The position numbers and the translations under genes were made by a program. Below the pieces are notes generated by a model. That model did not search any database and was not told the origin of the DNA. It saw nothing but the letters and a program-made list of their open reading frames with translations. DNA of 64,000 bases. Origin: Rheinheimera sp. GTDB lineage: Bacteria > Pseudomonadota > Gammaproteobacteria > Enterobacterales > Alteromonadaceae. Of the stretch, positions 17,407-25,892 are shown piece after piece (position 1 is the first letter of the stretch; the number at the start of each line of letters is the position of its first letter). The DNA is taken from positions 1-64,000 of the forward strand of contig DMYW01000015.1 of assembly GCA_003482455.1 (NCBI GenBank). Direction: 5' to 3'.

Positions 17407-18708
17407 ATGCTCAGTATCAGTGGTTTGCTGCTTGGTCTGCTCGCCCTCATCTACTTGACCATGCGCGGCGCCAACCTGTTTATCATTGCGCCCTTGTGTG
17501 CGCTGGCTGTCGCTTTCACCAACGGCGTGCCGTTTTGGCAAGAAACGGGCAGCACCGATTTTATTCATGCCTACATGAACGGGTTTTCCGGTTTTGTCAG
17601 CGCTTGGTTCTTGATGTTTTTGCTCGGCAGCTTGTTTGGCAAATTGATGGAACATACCGGCGCGGCGGATTCTGTTGCCCTTTGGATCGTCAGTAAAGTT
17701 GGCAAAGCCCATGCGGTTGGCGCTGTGGTGCTGGCTTGCGCCGTCTTAACCTACGGCGGCGTCTCGGTGTTTGTGGTGGCGTTTTCTGCCTACCCGATGG
17801 CCGTGAGTTTGTTTAAAGACGCCAACTTGCCACGTCGTTTTATCCCGGCCGCGTTAGGGCTAGGTTCTGTGACCTTCACCATGACGTCGGCGGGCTCGCC
17901 GGAAATTCAAAACTGGATCCCGATTCAATATTTAAAAACCACACCTTATGCAGGCTGGGAAGTCAGTATCGTGGTGGCGATTTTTATGGCGGCGTTTGGG
18001 TATGCCTGGCTGCGCCGGATGATTGCCGGTGCTGTAGCGCGCGGCGAAGGGTTTGTCGGTCGCGACGATGACCCAAGCTGCGTCGGTCGTGCTTTACCAT
18101 CGCCTTTGCTGTCGGCATTGCCGCTGCTGGTAGTGCTGCTGTTATCCAACTATTTGCATCATGCATTGCAACAAGCGGCGCTGATTGTGGCGCTGGCCGG
18201 CGGTGTGGTGAGTTTGTATCTGCTGAATCGGCGCTATTTGGCATCGCTGGATAAAGCGCTCAATGAAGGAGTCACCGGCAGCTTGTTGGCTATTGGTAAC
18301 ACCGCGGCTGTGGTCGGTTTTGGCTCCGTAGCCAAACTCACACCAGCTTTTGACAGCATAGTGCAGCACCTCACCCACTTGCCGGGGCCTGAACTGCTCG
18401 GCGCCGCTGTCGCCGTCAGTGCGATTGCCGGTTTAACGGGCTCGGCCTCGGGCGGCCAAGCCATTGCACTGCCGGAAATTGCGCCAGTCTATCTCGATCG
18501 CGGCGTGCAACCGGATGAACTGCACCGCGTGGTAGCCATTTCGTCCGGCGCGTTAGATTCCTTGCCGCACAATGGCTATGTGGTGACCACCATTCGCGCT
18601 ATTTGCGGGGAAAAACACCAAGATGCCTATTGGCCGGTGGCGGCAGTGACTGTGGTCGTGCCTGCAGTGGGGACTTTATTGGCGATTTTGTTGTTTCAAT
18701 GGTGGTAA
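17407..18708 (+). CDS. GntP-family permease
   Basis: 433 residues with about 12 hydrophobic segments. It resembles the GntP (gluconate/3-hydroxybutyrate:H+ symporter) family, with conserved GGVSVFVVAFSAYPMAVSLF (about residues 117-137), PRRFIPAALGLGSVTFTMT (about 140-160) and GSASGGQAIALPE. It should import an organic hydroxy acid across the inner membrane. An AAGGA ribosome site precedes the start. The hydrolase gene follows 5 bp after the stop, in the same operon. The 3-hydroxybutyrate dehydrogenase 9 kb to the left makes hydroxybutyrate a plausible substrate, but this is inference. Confidence 0.82.
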   Translation: MLSISGLLLGLLALIYLTMRGANLFIIAPLCALAVAFTNGVPFWQETGSTDFIHAYMNGFSGFVSAWFLMFLLGSLFGKLMEHTGAADSVALWIVSKVGKAHAVGAVVLACAVLTYGGVSVFVVAFSAYPMAVSLFKDANLPRRFIPAALGLGSVTFTMTSAGSPEIQNWIPIQYLKTTPYAGWEVSIVVAIFMAAFGYAWLRRMIAGAVARGEGFVGRDDDPSCVGRALPSPLLSALPLLVVLLLSNYLHHALQQAALIVALAGGVVSLYLLNRRYLASLDKALNEGVTGSLLAIGNTAAVVGFGSVAKLTPAFDSIVQHLTHLPGPELLGAAVAVSAIAGLTGSASGGQAIALPEIAPVYLDRGVQPDELHRVVAISSGALDSLPHNGYVVTTIRAICGEKHQDAYWPVAAVTVVVPAVGTLLAILLFQWW

Positions 18709-18713
18709 CTAAG

Positions 18714-19946
18714 ATGCAGCCAACTTTTCATCTGTTAATGAAAACCAAGCAAGCTGCTCGCTCACGCCGCCTGCTTGGCGCCGCCTTGATGCTGGTCACT
18801 TGCATGCTCGCGCAGCCACTGCACGCCGAATTGCTAGTCCACAAGCAACGCTTTGATATGCCCAAATTTACCACGCAAAGCGGAGTGACGCTGCCCGTTA
18901 GCGTCGGTTGGGAAGCCTATGGCACGCTCAATCACGACAAAAGTAATGTCGTGCTAGTAACACATTATTTCTCAGGCACCTCGCATGCTGCCGGCAAGTA
19001 TGCCGCGACCGATGCGCAAGCTGGTTATTGGGATGCGATTATTGGCCCAGGTAAAGCCATTGATACCAATAAATATTTTGTCATTAGTAGCGACACGCTG
19101 GTCAATCTGAATGTCAAAGATCCGCAGGTGATCACCACAGGCCCCGCCAGCATCAACCCGAAAACCGGCAAGCCGTATGGCCTCGATTTCCCCGTCGTCA
19201 CCATCACCGACTTTGTCGAAGTGCAAAAAGCCTTATTAGACAGTTTGGGCATACAAAAACTGCACGCGGTGATTGGCCCGTCGATGGGCAGTTTTCAAGC
19301 GCTGGAATGGGCCAGTCGTTACCCAGACAAAGTCGAGCGGGTCGCGGCGGTGATTGGCACCGGCTACATGGACGCGTGGACCGCTGTGCGGCTTGAGCGC
19401 TGGGCTTACCCCATCAAAGCCGACCCCAACTGGCAACAAGGCAATTATTACAACAAGCCACAACAACCCAAGACGGGTTTGGCGGTCGCGTTGGCGTATG
19501 TCACGCAAGATGCACTACACCCCAGCGGCTTTAATCAAAAATACCCGGATTTAACCCTGGATATCGGCGCACACCGTGATATTCGGCAAAGCTTTACTGC
19601 CTGGGACCAGCTGCTGGCCGCAGCCACAACACGCAGCCAACTGATGGATGCCAATTCTTTGTTGTATTTGGTGCGAGCGTCCCAGCTGTGGCGCGCCGGC
19701 ATGGATGAGCACTGGCAAGCTTCGCTGCGACGCATTCGCGCCAAAACCTTGATCTTACCCGCCGCCGGCGATGGCTTGTTAACGCCAGCGATGGCGGCAC
19801 AAACCGCTGCAGTCATCCAAGCCAGCAATCCCCAGGTCACGCAACAGTCGATTGCGCAGCCTGCCGCGGGGTCGATGGGCCATTTGGATGGGTTGTTGCA
19901 TATTCAAGATGCCGCGCCGGCGATCCAAGCCTGGCTGGAGCACTAA
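18714..19946 (+). CDS. Exported MetX-fold alpha/beta hydrolase
   Basis: 410 residues from the ATG at 18714 (frame open from 18603). The N-terminus has a positively charged, hydrophobic signal (RRLLGAALMLVTCMLAQPLHA), so it acts in the periplasm. The body resembles the homoserine O-acetyltransferase (MetX) branch of alpha/beta hydrolases: HYFSGTSHAAGKY, nucleophile Ser190 in GPSMGSFQALEWA, acid Asp in PAAGDGLLTP and His in SMGHLDGL. A biosynthetic MetX would be cytoplasmic, so an esterase or acyltransferase role on an imported compound is more likely. It follows a GntP permease by 5 bp. Its substrate cannot be read from the sequence. Confidence 0.8.
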   Translation: MQPTFHLLMKTKQAARSRRLLGAALMLVTCMLAQPLHAELLVHKQRFDMPKFTTQSGVTLPVSVGWEAYGTLNHDKSNVVLVTHYFSGTSHAAGKYAATDAQAGYWDAIIGPGKAIDTNKYFVISSDTLVNLNVKDPQVITTGPASINPKTGKPYGLDFPVVTITDFVEVQKALLDSLGIQKLHAVIGPSMGSFQALEWASRYPDKVERVAAVIGTGYMDAWTAVRLERWAYPIKADPNWQQGNYYNKPQQPKTGLAVALAYVTQDALHPSGFNQKYPDLTLDIGAHRDIRQSFTAWDQLLAAATTRSQLMDANSLLYLVRASQLWRAGMDEHWQASLRRIRAKTLILPAAGDGLLTPAMAAQTAAVIQASNPQVTQQSIAQPAAGSMGHLDGLLHIQDAAPAIQAWLEH

Positions 19947-20018
19947 CTCGGTTCCCTGTGATGTTCTGTCCTGCGAGCCATGCGAAAGCAGCGCCGCGTT
20001 TGTTCTGTTGAACCTGCC

Positions 20019-20045
20019 AGCCCAGTCGCCACTGGGCTTTTTTTT
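20019..20045 (+). terminator. Rho-independent terminator after the MetX-fold gene
   Basis: An 8-bp stem (20019-20026 with 20031-20038, loop CGCC) is followed by eight T. It ends the permease-hydrolase operon. Confidence 0.9.
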
Positions 20046-20165
20046 GCCTGCTGGTGCAGCGCATCGCCTACTAACCACGTGCCGAAATTCGCCACATGAC
20101 TTACCGGTAACATGGAAAACTCTGTGCCATACTGCAAATATCTTTTTATGGCAGTCAGAACCGTT

Positions 20166-20966
20166 ATGCAGCGTTATGTTTGGGGCTTGGTGTTGGCCGG
20201 AACCAGTCTATTTAGCCACGCCACCACACTGAAGTTTTGTTACGAAGATAAGCAGTTGCGGCCTTATTATTTTGGTAACAGCGCCGATGTACCGGCTGAT
20301 ATGCCAGGCGCGACCATTGAACATCTACGGTTATTGGTCAGCAAAGTGCCAGGGCTGCAACTCGAATTGCGCCGGCTGCCGTGGAAACGCTGCTTGCAGC
20401 AGCTGCAACAAGGCGAAGTCGACGCTTTGATTGCCAGCTACGCCAAAGAACGTGAAACGCTGGGCCACTACCCCAAATCTGCCAGCGACCCCGCCGGTCC
20501 ACCCGACAGCAGTCGCGCCTTTAGCGCCCATCAAACCTGTTTAGTCAGTAAACCTGGAGTCAGCTGGCGCTGGGATGGCCAGAAATTTAGTGGCATTGAC
20601 CAAGTCGTGATTGCTCGCCCGCTTGGTTATGCGCCGCTGAAAACCTCGGATCAATCGAAAATATCTATTCACTACACCCTTTCTGGGGCGATGGATTTGG
20701 ATTTACTCGAAGGCGGACGAGTCAATGCCATCACCACCTTGTGTCGGATCGCCGGCAAAAACGCCGAGGCGCCTTACCTGAAAAAACGCCAGTTGCAGGT
20801 CATTTACCCACCGCTGTATAGCAACACCGGCTATCTGGTGTTCAGCCATGCGTTTTATCAGGCCCAGCCACAATTGGCAGAGCAGTTATGGCAGCTGCTT
20901 GCGGTAGAAAAAGGCGAAGCTATCTATCAGAAATACCTCAGCATTTTATTGCAGATGTCGAATTAA
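20166..20966 (+). CDS. Orphan periplasmic solute-binding protein (SBP_bac_3-like)
   Basis: 266 residues from the ATG at 20166, where a normal signal peptide starts (MQRYVWGLVLAGTSLFSHA). Earlier in-frame starts at 20112 and 20148 are possible. The mature part has the layout of family-3 amino-acid-type binding proteins (GATIEHLRLL, LPWKRCLQQLQQGEVDALIASY near residues 70-95, and NTGYLVFSHAFY). No ABC permease or ATPase genes lie next to it. Such lone binding proteins are frequent in Alteromonadales and their role is often unknown. Confidence 0.7.
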   Translation: MQRYVWGLVLAGTSLFSHATTLKFCYEDKQLRPYYFGNSADVPADMPGATIEHLRLLVSKVPGLQLELRRLPWKRCLQQLQQGEVDALIASYAKERETLGHYPKSASDPAGPPDSSRAFSAHQTCLVSKPGVSWRWDGQKFSGIDQVVIARPLGYAPLKTSDQSKISIHYTLSGAMDLDLLEGGRVNAITTLCRIAGKNAEAPYLKKRQLQVIYPPLYSNTGYLVFSHAFYQAQPQLAEQLWQLLAVEKGEAIYQKYLSILLQMSN

Positions 20967-21132
20967 CGAGCCAATCGGGCACTCCAACGCATCAACAGCG
21001 CCGCAGCAATTGCCTTGCCCTTGTGCGCTACTCTATGCTGTGGGTCTTTGCTTGTGATCTTTGCTGTTGTTCTGTGCAGCCCGCCGTGGCTGCCTGGGTC
21101 AAATTTTGTAGTTTGCTGAGAAAGGAACCGTT

Positions 21133-23175
21133 ATGCGTCGTTTGTCGTTGTTTACCACGCTGCTGCTTTGTGGCATGACCTGTTCGGTGTCTGCTGCACC
21201 AACCCCATTTACGGCGATGGATTTATGGCGCACGGCGCGCCCACAAGGCTTGCAAGTCTCGCCGGATGGCCAAAAAGCTGTGTTCAGTCTCAGTCAATAC
21301 CAGGCAACGCAAGACCTCACCGCCACTGATCTTTACCTGTTGGATATCGCCAGCGGCACGACCCGGCAACTCACCTCGCACAAAGCACCTGACACCTCGC
21401 CGGTGTGGAGCCCCGAAGGTCGCCGGATTGCTTATCTCTCCAAACGCGATGGCGAGCTAGCCCAGTTACAATTGCTGTCGTTAGACGGCGCTGAACCCAT
21501 CACGCTAACCGATTTACCGGTGGCCGTCAGCAACCCACGTTGGTTGCCTGATGGCAAACATCTGTTGTTTGTTGCCGAAGTGCCCAAAGGGTTTGCCGGT
21601 GATTTTGCCGCGCTAAAAGACAAAATCGCCGCAGAGAAAAAACGTGGTTATAGCGCCAAAGTCACGGAAAACCGCTTGTATCGCTATTGGGATCATTGGC
21701 TGACTGACGAAACAGTACCGCAGTTTTTTAGTATCGATATCAGCAGCAAAGAGATCCGTGCGCTCACACCCGGCTGGGATCAACTAGCGAACCTAGACGG
21801 TAGCCCTGAATTTGATGTGTCGGCTGACGGCAAATGGTTAGCCTTTAGCGCCCTTGCCAGCAAACCGCCGTACAACGACGAAAATTTTGATGTGTATCTT
21901 GTGCCGCTGGATGGCAGCAGCAAACCGAAAAACATTACCGCGGCAAATCTGTCTGATGATACAAAACCGGTATTTAGCCCAGACAATCGGTCGTTAGTGT
22001 ATGGCGCGCGGCAACGTGTTGATTTTGGTGCTGACAACGTGCGATTAACACGCTTTGACCTCGCCAAACAAACGGCCGCCGTGCTGGCTGGCAATATCGA
22101 TTTGTCAGCCGAGTCGTGGACGTTTAGCCGCGACGGCGCCACCTTGTACTTCCTGGCACAAGACAAAGCCAAAACCTCGTTGTTCTCTGTGCCCGCCATT
22201 GGCGGTGCCGTCAAACAAGTGCTGAATCAAGGCAATAACGAACAAATCCAAGTGGCAGGCCCGCAAAAACTGCTGCTAGTGCAGCATAGCTTAAGCAAAT
22301 TGCCGGAGATCTATTTCCTCGATAACCAAAGCCGCAAGCTGAAACAAGTCAGTCAACTGAATAGCCAGCTGCAACAAAATACCGCGTGGGGCCAAGTGGA
22401 AGATGTGTCCTTTGCTGGTGCCGATGGCCAAGGCGTGCAGATGTATATCATCTATCCACCCAACTTTGACAAAACGAAACGCTGGCCGCTGCTCAGTGTC
22501 ATTCATGGCGGGCCACATAGCGCATCCCTCGACGCCTTCAGCATGCGCTGGAACGCCCAAGTGTTTGCCGCCATGGGTTATGTGGTGATCATGCCAAATT
22601 TCCACGGCTCAACCGGCTTTGGCGAGGCCTTTACCGCGTCTATTCACGGTGACCATCCAACCAAGCCCTTTTTCGACACTGAAGCTGCGGTCGATTATAT
22701 GGTGTCACGCGGTTACATTGATGAAAGCCGCATCGCGGCCGCCGGTGGCTCGTACGGCGGCTATTTAGTCAGCTGGATCGCCGGTCATAGCAGCAAATAC
22801 AAGGCGCTGATCAACCATGCCGGCGTGTATGACTTAATGGCGCAATTTGCCTCTGACAGCACCACCATTCGTGTGCATGCCTACAACGGCTCACCTTGGC
22901 AGAACAAAGACAATGTGCTTAAAGCCAGCCCCGCCATGTATGCCGAAAACTTCAAAACGCCGATGCTGATTAGCCATGGCGAGAAAGACTATCGAGTGCC
23001 AGTCACTCAAGGTCTAGCGTTGTACGGCGTGCTCAAAGGCAAAGGCGTGGATGCGCGTTTGGTGTATTTCCCGGATGAAAATCACTGGATCTTAAAACCA
23101 CAAAACTCGATGTTTTGGTACAACGAAGTGCAAAACTGGTTGGAGCGTTACCTCGGTAAAGGCCCTAGCCAATAG
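21133..23175 (+). CDS. Exported S9-family prolyl oligopeptidase-like peptidase
   Basis: 680 residues. The signal peptide ends near CSVSAAP. A TolB/WD40-like beta-propeller (about residues 35-400, repeated DGQ/SPDNRS-type blades) restricts access to the C-terminal alpha/beta-hydrolase domain. The catalytic triad is visible: Ser540 (GGSYGGYLVSW), Asp619 (GEKDYRVP) and His651 (DENHWI). The layout matches S9 dipeptidyl/acylaminoacyl peptidases, which trim peptides in the periplasm. An AAGGA ribosome site precedes the ATG, and a terminator follows. Confidence 0.9.
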   Translation: MRRLSLFTTLLLCGMTCSVSAAPTPFTAMDLWRTARPQGLQVSPDGQKAVFSLSQYQATQDLTATDLYLLDIASGTTRQLTSHKAPDTSPVWSPEGRRIAYLSKRDGELAQLQLLSLDGAEPITLTDLPVAVSNPRWLPDGKHLLFVAEVPKGFAGDFAALKDKIAAEKKRGYSAKVTENRLYRYWDHWLTDETVPQFFSIDISSKEIRALTPGWDQLANLDGSPEFDVSADGKWLAFSALASKPPYNDENFDVYLVPLDGSSKPKNITAANLSDDTKPVFSPDNRSLVYGARQRVDFGADNVRLTRFDLAKQTAAVLAGNIDLSAESWTFSRDGATLYFLAQDKAKTSLFSVPAIGGAVKQVLNQGNNEQIQVAGPQKLLLVQHSLSKLPEIYFLDNQSRKLKQVSQLNSQLQQNTAWGQVEDVSFAGADGQGVQMYIIYPPNFDKTKRWPLLSVIHGGPHSASLDAFSMRWNAQVFAAMGYVVIMPNFHGSTGFGEAFTASIHGDHPTKPFFDTEAAVDYMVSRGYIDESRIAAAGGSYGGYLVSWIAGHSSKYKALINHAGVYDLMAQFASDSTTIRVHAYNGSPWQNKDNVLKASPAMYAENFKTPMLISHGEKDYRVPVTQGLALYGVLKGKGVDARLVYFPDENHWILKPQNSMFWYNEVQNWLERYLGKGPSQ

Positions 23176-23207
23176 TCGCTGCCGCCACCTGCTGTGATAC
23201 ACTCGCC

Positions 23208-23235
23208 AAGCCCTGTTTCGACAGGGCTTTGTTTT
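23208..23235 (+). terminator. Rho-independent terminator after the S9 peptidase
   Basis: A 9-bp stem (23208-23216 with 23221-23229), a TTCG tetraloop and a T-rich tail lie 33 nt after the stop codon. Confidence 0.85.
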
Positions 23236-23259
23236 CCCAAAAGCCTGGGTGAGTGCTGT

Positions 23260-24435
23260 ATGTCCGACGCGTTTATCGCTGCTTATCAGCAGCTTCTTAT
23301 CAAGCAAAACCTGCTACCCGATGCAGCGCAGCGGGCAATTGTTATGCAGCTCGCCGCGCGCATCGATGCGCTAGCCCTGCGCAGCGATTCAGCCCAGCGC
23401 AGTGACTTAATCCAGCACTATGGCGCCTACATAGTCGGGCCGGTTGGTCGTGGCAAAACCATGCTGATGGATTTGTTTTTCCAGCATGTGGTGGTGCACC
23501 CTAGCCGCTATCAAACGTCGGACAATGTTGATGCGTCCAACGGCAAACTTCGGCTGCATTTTCATCACTTTATGCGCCGCGTGCATCAAGAGCTGGCCGC
23601 CTGCCAAGGCGAAGCAAACCCGCTCGCGGGTATTGCCAAGCGCTGGGCTGGCCAATACGCGCTGCTGTGCTTTGATGAATTTGTGGTGGAAGACATCGGC
23701 GATGCCATGTTACTCGGCACCTTGTGGCGCGAATTGTTTAGCCATGGCGTGATGCTGGTTGCCACCTCTAATGCAGCACCCGCGCAGCTGTACCGCAACG
23801 GCTTACAACGCAGCCGCTTTTTGCCCGCCATTGCATTACTGGAACAGCACTGTGAATTGCTGTCACTGGATTCCGGCATCGATTATCGCCGGGTGCAACA
23901 CAGCGATTGGCACTGGTATGGCGTGCAACAAGCCAACGACTGGTTATGGCAACGTTGCGCTGAACTTGACAGCACATTAATAGCGCCTAGCGCAGCGTCA
24001 ACGCCGATGACCCTCCTCGGTCGGCCCTTGCCGTATTTATGGCAACACAACCAACTCATCGCCTTTGATTTTATGGCGCTGTGCAGCGGGCCACGTAGCC
24101 AACTCGACTATATCGAATTGGCCAAACAGTTTCGTGTGATCGCCATTGCTAACGTGCCGGTATTTTTGCCCAACGCAGACACGGCCATCTTGCATGGCGT
24201 TGAAGAAAACTACCAACGCGAGCACAGCAATGTGTTTGTCAGTCGTTTGGATAATGAAGCGAGGCGGTTTATTGCGCTGGTCGATGAATGCTACGAGCAA
24301 GATTGTTTACTGGTCCTCACCAGCCAAGTACCGGCGTTTGAATTGTACCAAGCGTCACAGTTGGAGTTTGCCTTTGAGCGCACCGTTTCACGCTTGTTTG
24401 AGATGCAAACATGGCGTCGCGCTCTGATGCCATAA
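23260..24435 (+). CDS. Divergent ZapE/AFG1-family ATPase (second copy)
   Basis: 391 residues from the ATG at 23260; the frame is open earlier, but the upstream part crosses the terminator of the previous gene. It is an AFG1/ZapE-type P-loop ATPase with Walker A GPVGRGKT (Lys66), Walker B LLCFDEF (Asp139), the ATSNAAPAQLYRNGLQR sensor region and the C-terminal FIALVDECYE. The canonical zapE, in its conserved place next to rplM, is at 36402-37493, so this is a divergent paralogue. ZapE of E. coli acts at the Z-ring, AFG1 in mitochondrial protein turnover; the role of this copy is unknown. It stands alone. Confidence 0.85.
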   Translation: MSDAFIAAYQQLLIKQNLLPDAAQRAIVMQLAARIDALALRSDSAQRSDLIQHYGAYIVGPVGRGKTMLMDLFFQHVVVHPSRYQTSDNVDASNGKLRLHFHHFMRRVHQELAACQGEANPLAGIAKRWAGQYALLCFDEFVVEDIGDAMLLGTLWRELFSHGVMLVATSNAAPAQLYRNGLQRSRFLPAIALLEQHCELLSLDSGIDYRRVQHSDWHWYGVQQANDWLWQRCAELDSTLIAPSAASTPMTLLGRPLPYLWQHNQLIAFDFMALCSGPRSQLDYIELAKQFRVIAIANVPVFLPNADTAILHGVEENYQREHSNVFVSRLDNEARRFIALVDECYEQDCLLVLTSQVPAFELYQASQLEFAFERTVSRLFEMQTWRRALMP

Positions 24436-24542
24436 ATAGCTCCAGCAATAACGGGGACGACGTGGAACGGCTGGTTTGTCACTGGTACACCACATGATGG
24501 AATAGTTGACGAAAACGCTCAACTTTTATAAAGTGCCGTCAT

Positions 24543-24637
24543 CCCAAAGGGGAGTAGCTCACTACCAGCCGATCGTCATTACGAAACTATGTTTCCGGTC
24601 GCTGGGTCAGGTTCGCCTGATGAGCAAGACCTTTGCC
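24543..24637 (+). promoter_or_regulatory. yybP-ykoY (Mn2+) riboswitch
   Basis: The hallmark AAAGGGGAGTAGC begins at 24546. P1 forms between 24545-24550 (CAAAGG) and 24630-24635 (CCTTTG), enclosing the branched helices. This motif senses Mn2+ in yybP-ykoY RNAs, including upstream of E. coli alx, and here it precedes a TerC/Alx gene. Two downstream helices form a likely expression platform: 24627-24632 with 24648-24653 (competing with P1), and 24658-24665 with 24699-24706, next to the ribosome site. Confidence 0.85.
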
Positions 24638-24716
24638 GTCCCGGCATAGGTCTGTCTACAACAGGGCCCGTCCGGTCGGTCGGAAAAAGTCCCATTCACC
24701 TGTTGTGGAGTTATCC

Positions 24717-25688
24717 ATGGAAACGATTGCAAACCCCTGGCTCTGGGTGGTGTTTTTCACCCTAGTGCTGGTTATGCTGGCGATTGACCTGTTCTGGGTT
24801 GGTCGTGGCCCTGCCCGTAAAGTCTCTGTGCGTGAAGCCGCCATTTGGTCTGGCGTCTGGTTTGGTTTGTCCTTGCTGTTTGGCGCTGGCTTGTGGTGGT
24901 ATTTAGATGGCTCAGTCGGGCGCGAGCTCGCCAACCAAAAAGCCGTCGAGTATTTAACCGGCTACCTAATTGAAAAATCGCTGGCCATCGACAACGTATT
25001 TGTCTGGTTGATGATATTTAGTTACTTTGCCATTCCAGCAGAATTACAAAAACGCGTGCTGGTGCTCGGCGTGTTAGGCGCCATCGTACTGCGGACCATC
25101 ATGATCTTCGCCGGTGTTTGGCTGATCGCCAAGTTCCACTGGTTGTTGTACGTGTTTGGCGCCTTCTTGTTACTGACCGGTATTAAAATGTGGTTTGCTG
25201 CCGACAGTGAAGGCGGATTGGGCGACAACAAGCTAGTCAAATGGCTGCAAAGCCACATGAAACTGACCACCGAGTTGCACGGCGAGAAATTTTTTGTCTG
25301 GAAACAAGAAGCCGGCAAAATGGTCCGTTACGGCACACCACTGTTGTTGGTGCTGATTTTGGTGGAACTGTCCGATGTTATTTTCGCAGTGGACTCAATC
25401 CCGGCGATTTTTGCTATTACCACCGACCCATTTATCGTGCTGACGTCCAATATCATGGCGATTTTAGGCCTGCGCTCGATGTACTTTTTACTGGCCGATA
25501 TGGCAGACCGCTTTAGTTTACTGAAGTACGGTTTGGCGCTAGTGCTCGTATTGATTGGCACTAAGATGCTGCTGATTGACTTGGTGAAGATCCCAGTCGC
25601 CGTATCACTAAGCGCAGTAGTGATCATCATCGGGACATCCATTTGGTTGTCGCTGCGTCGCAGCCGCCAGACACCTACGGCGGTCTAA
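24717..25688 (+). CDS. alx: TerC/Alx-family membrane protein, probable Mn2+ exporter
   Basis: 323 residues with about nine membrane segments. The start at 24717 is set by the GTGGAG ribosome site (24705-24710) and by the riboswitch upstream; the longer frame runs into the riboswitch. TerC-family signatures are SLAIDNVFVW (about residues 84-93) and VELSDVIFAVDSIPAIFAIT (about residues 216-235), whose acidic residues are needed for metal handling in this family. Alx of E. coli exports manganese and is controlled by an Mn2+/alkaline pH-responsive yybP-ykoY element, as seen here. It is separated by 204 bp from the next gene and probably monocistronic. Confidence 0.88.
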   Translation: METIANPWLWVVFFTLVLVMLAIDLFWVGRGPARKVSVREAAIWSGVWFGLSLLFGAGLWWYLDGSVGRELANQKAVEYLTGYLIEKSLAIDNVFVWLMIFSYFAIPAELQKRVLVLGVLGAIVLRTIMIFAGVWLIAKFHWLLYVFGAFLLLTGIKMWFAADSEGGLGDNKLVKWLQSHMKLTTELHGEKFFVWKQEAGKMVRYGTPLLLVLILVELSDVIFAVDSIPAIFAITTDPFIVLTSNIMAILGLRSMYFLLADMADRFSLLKYGLALVLVLIGTKMLLIDLVKIPVAVSLSAVVIIIGTSIWLSLRRSRQTPTAV

Positions 25689-25892
25689 TCCGCTGTTGCC
25701 ACCAGAGTGTGCAGAGCACTCTGGTGGATTTCCAAGGCGGACGCTGGCGTCACAACCTCAAACAAAGCTCTGACTCAATTTTCCAATATGGTTACAAAGT
25801 TCAGCGGTTCCCAAGGAGCTGCCGTTGACAATTTGTTACAAAGTTGGCAATTTGTTCCAAGAATGGATTTAAAAACCCACAATGAGGAAGTT

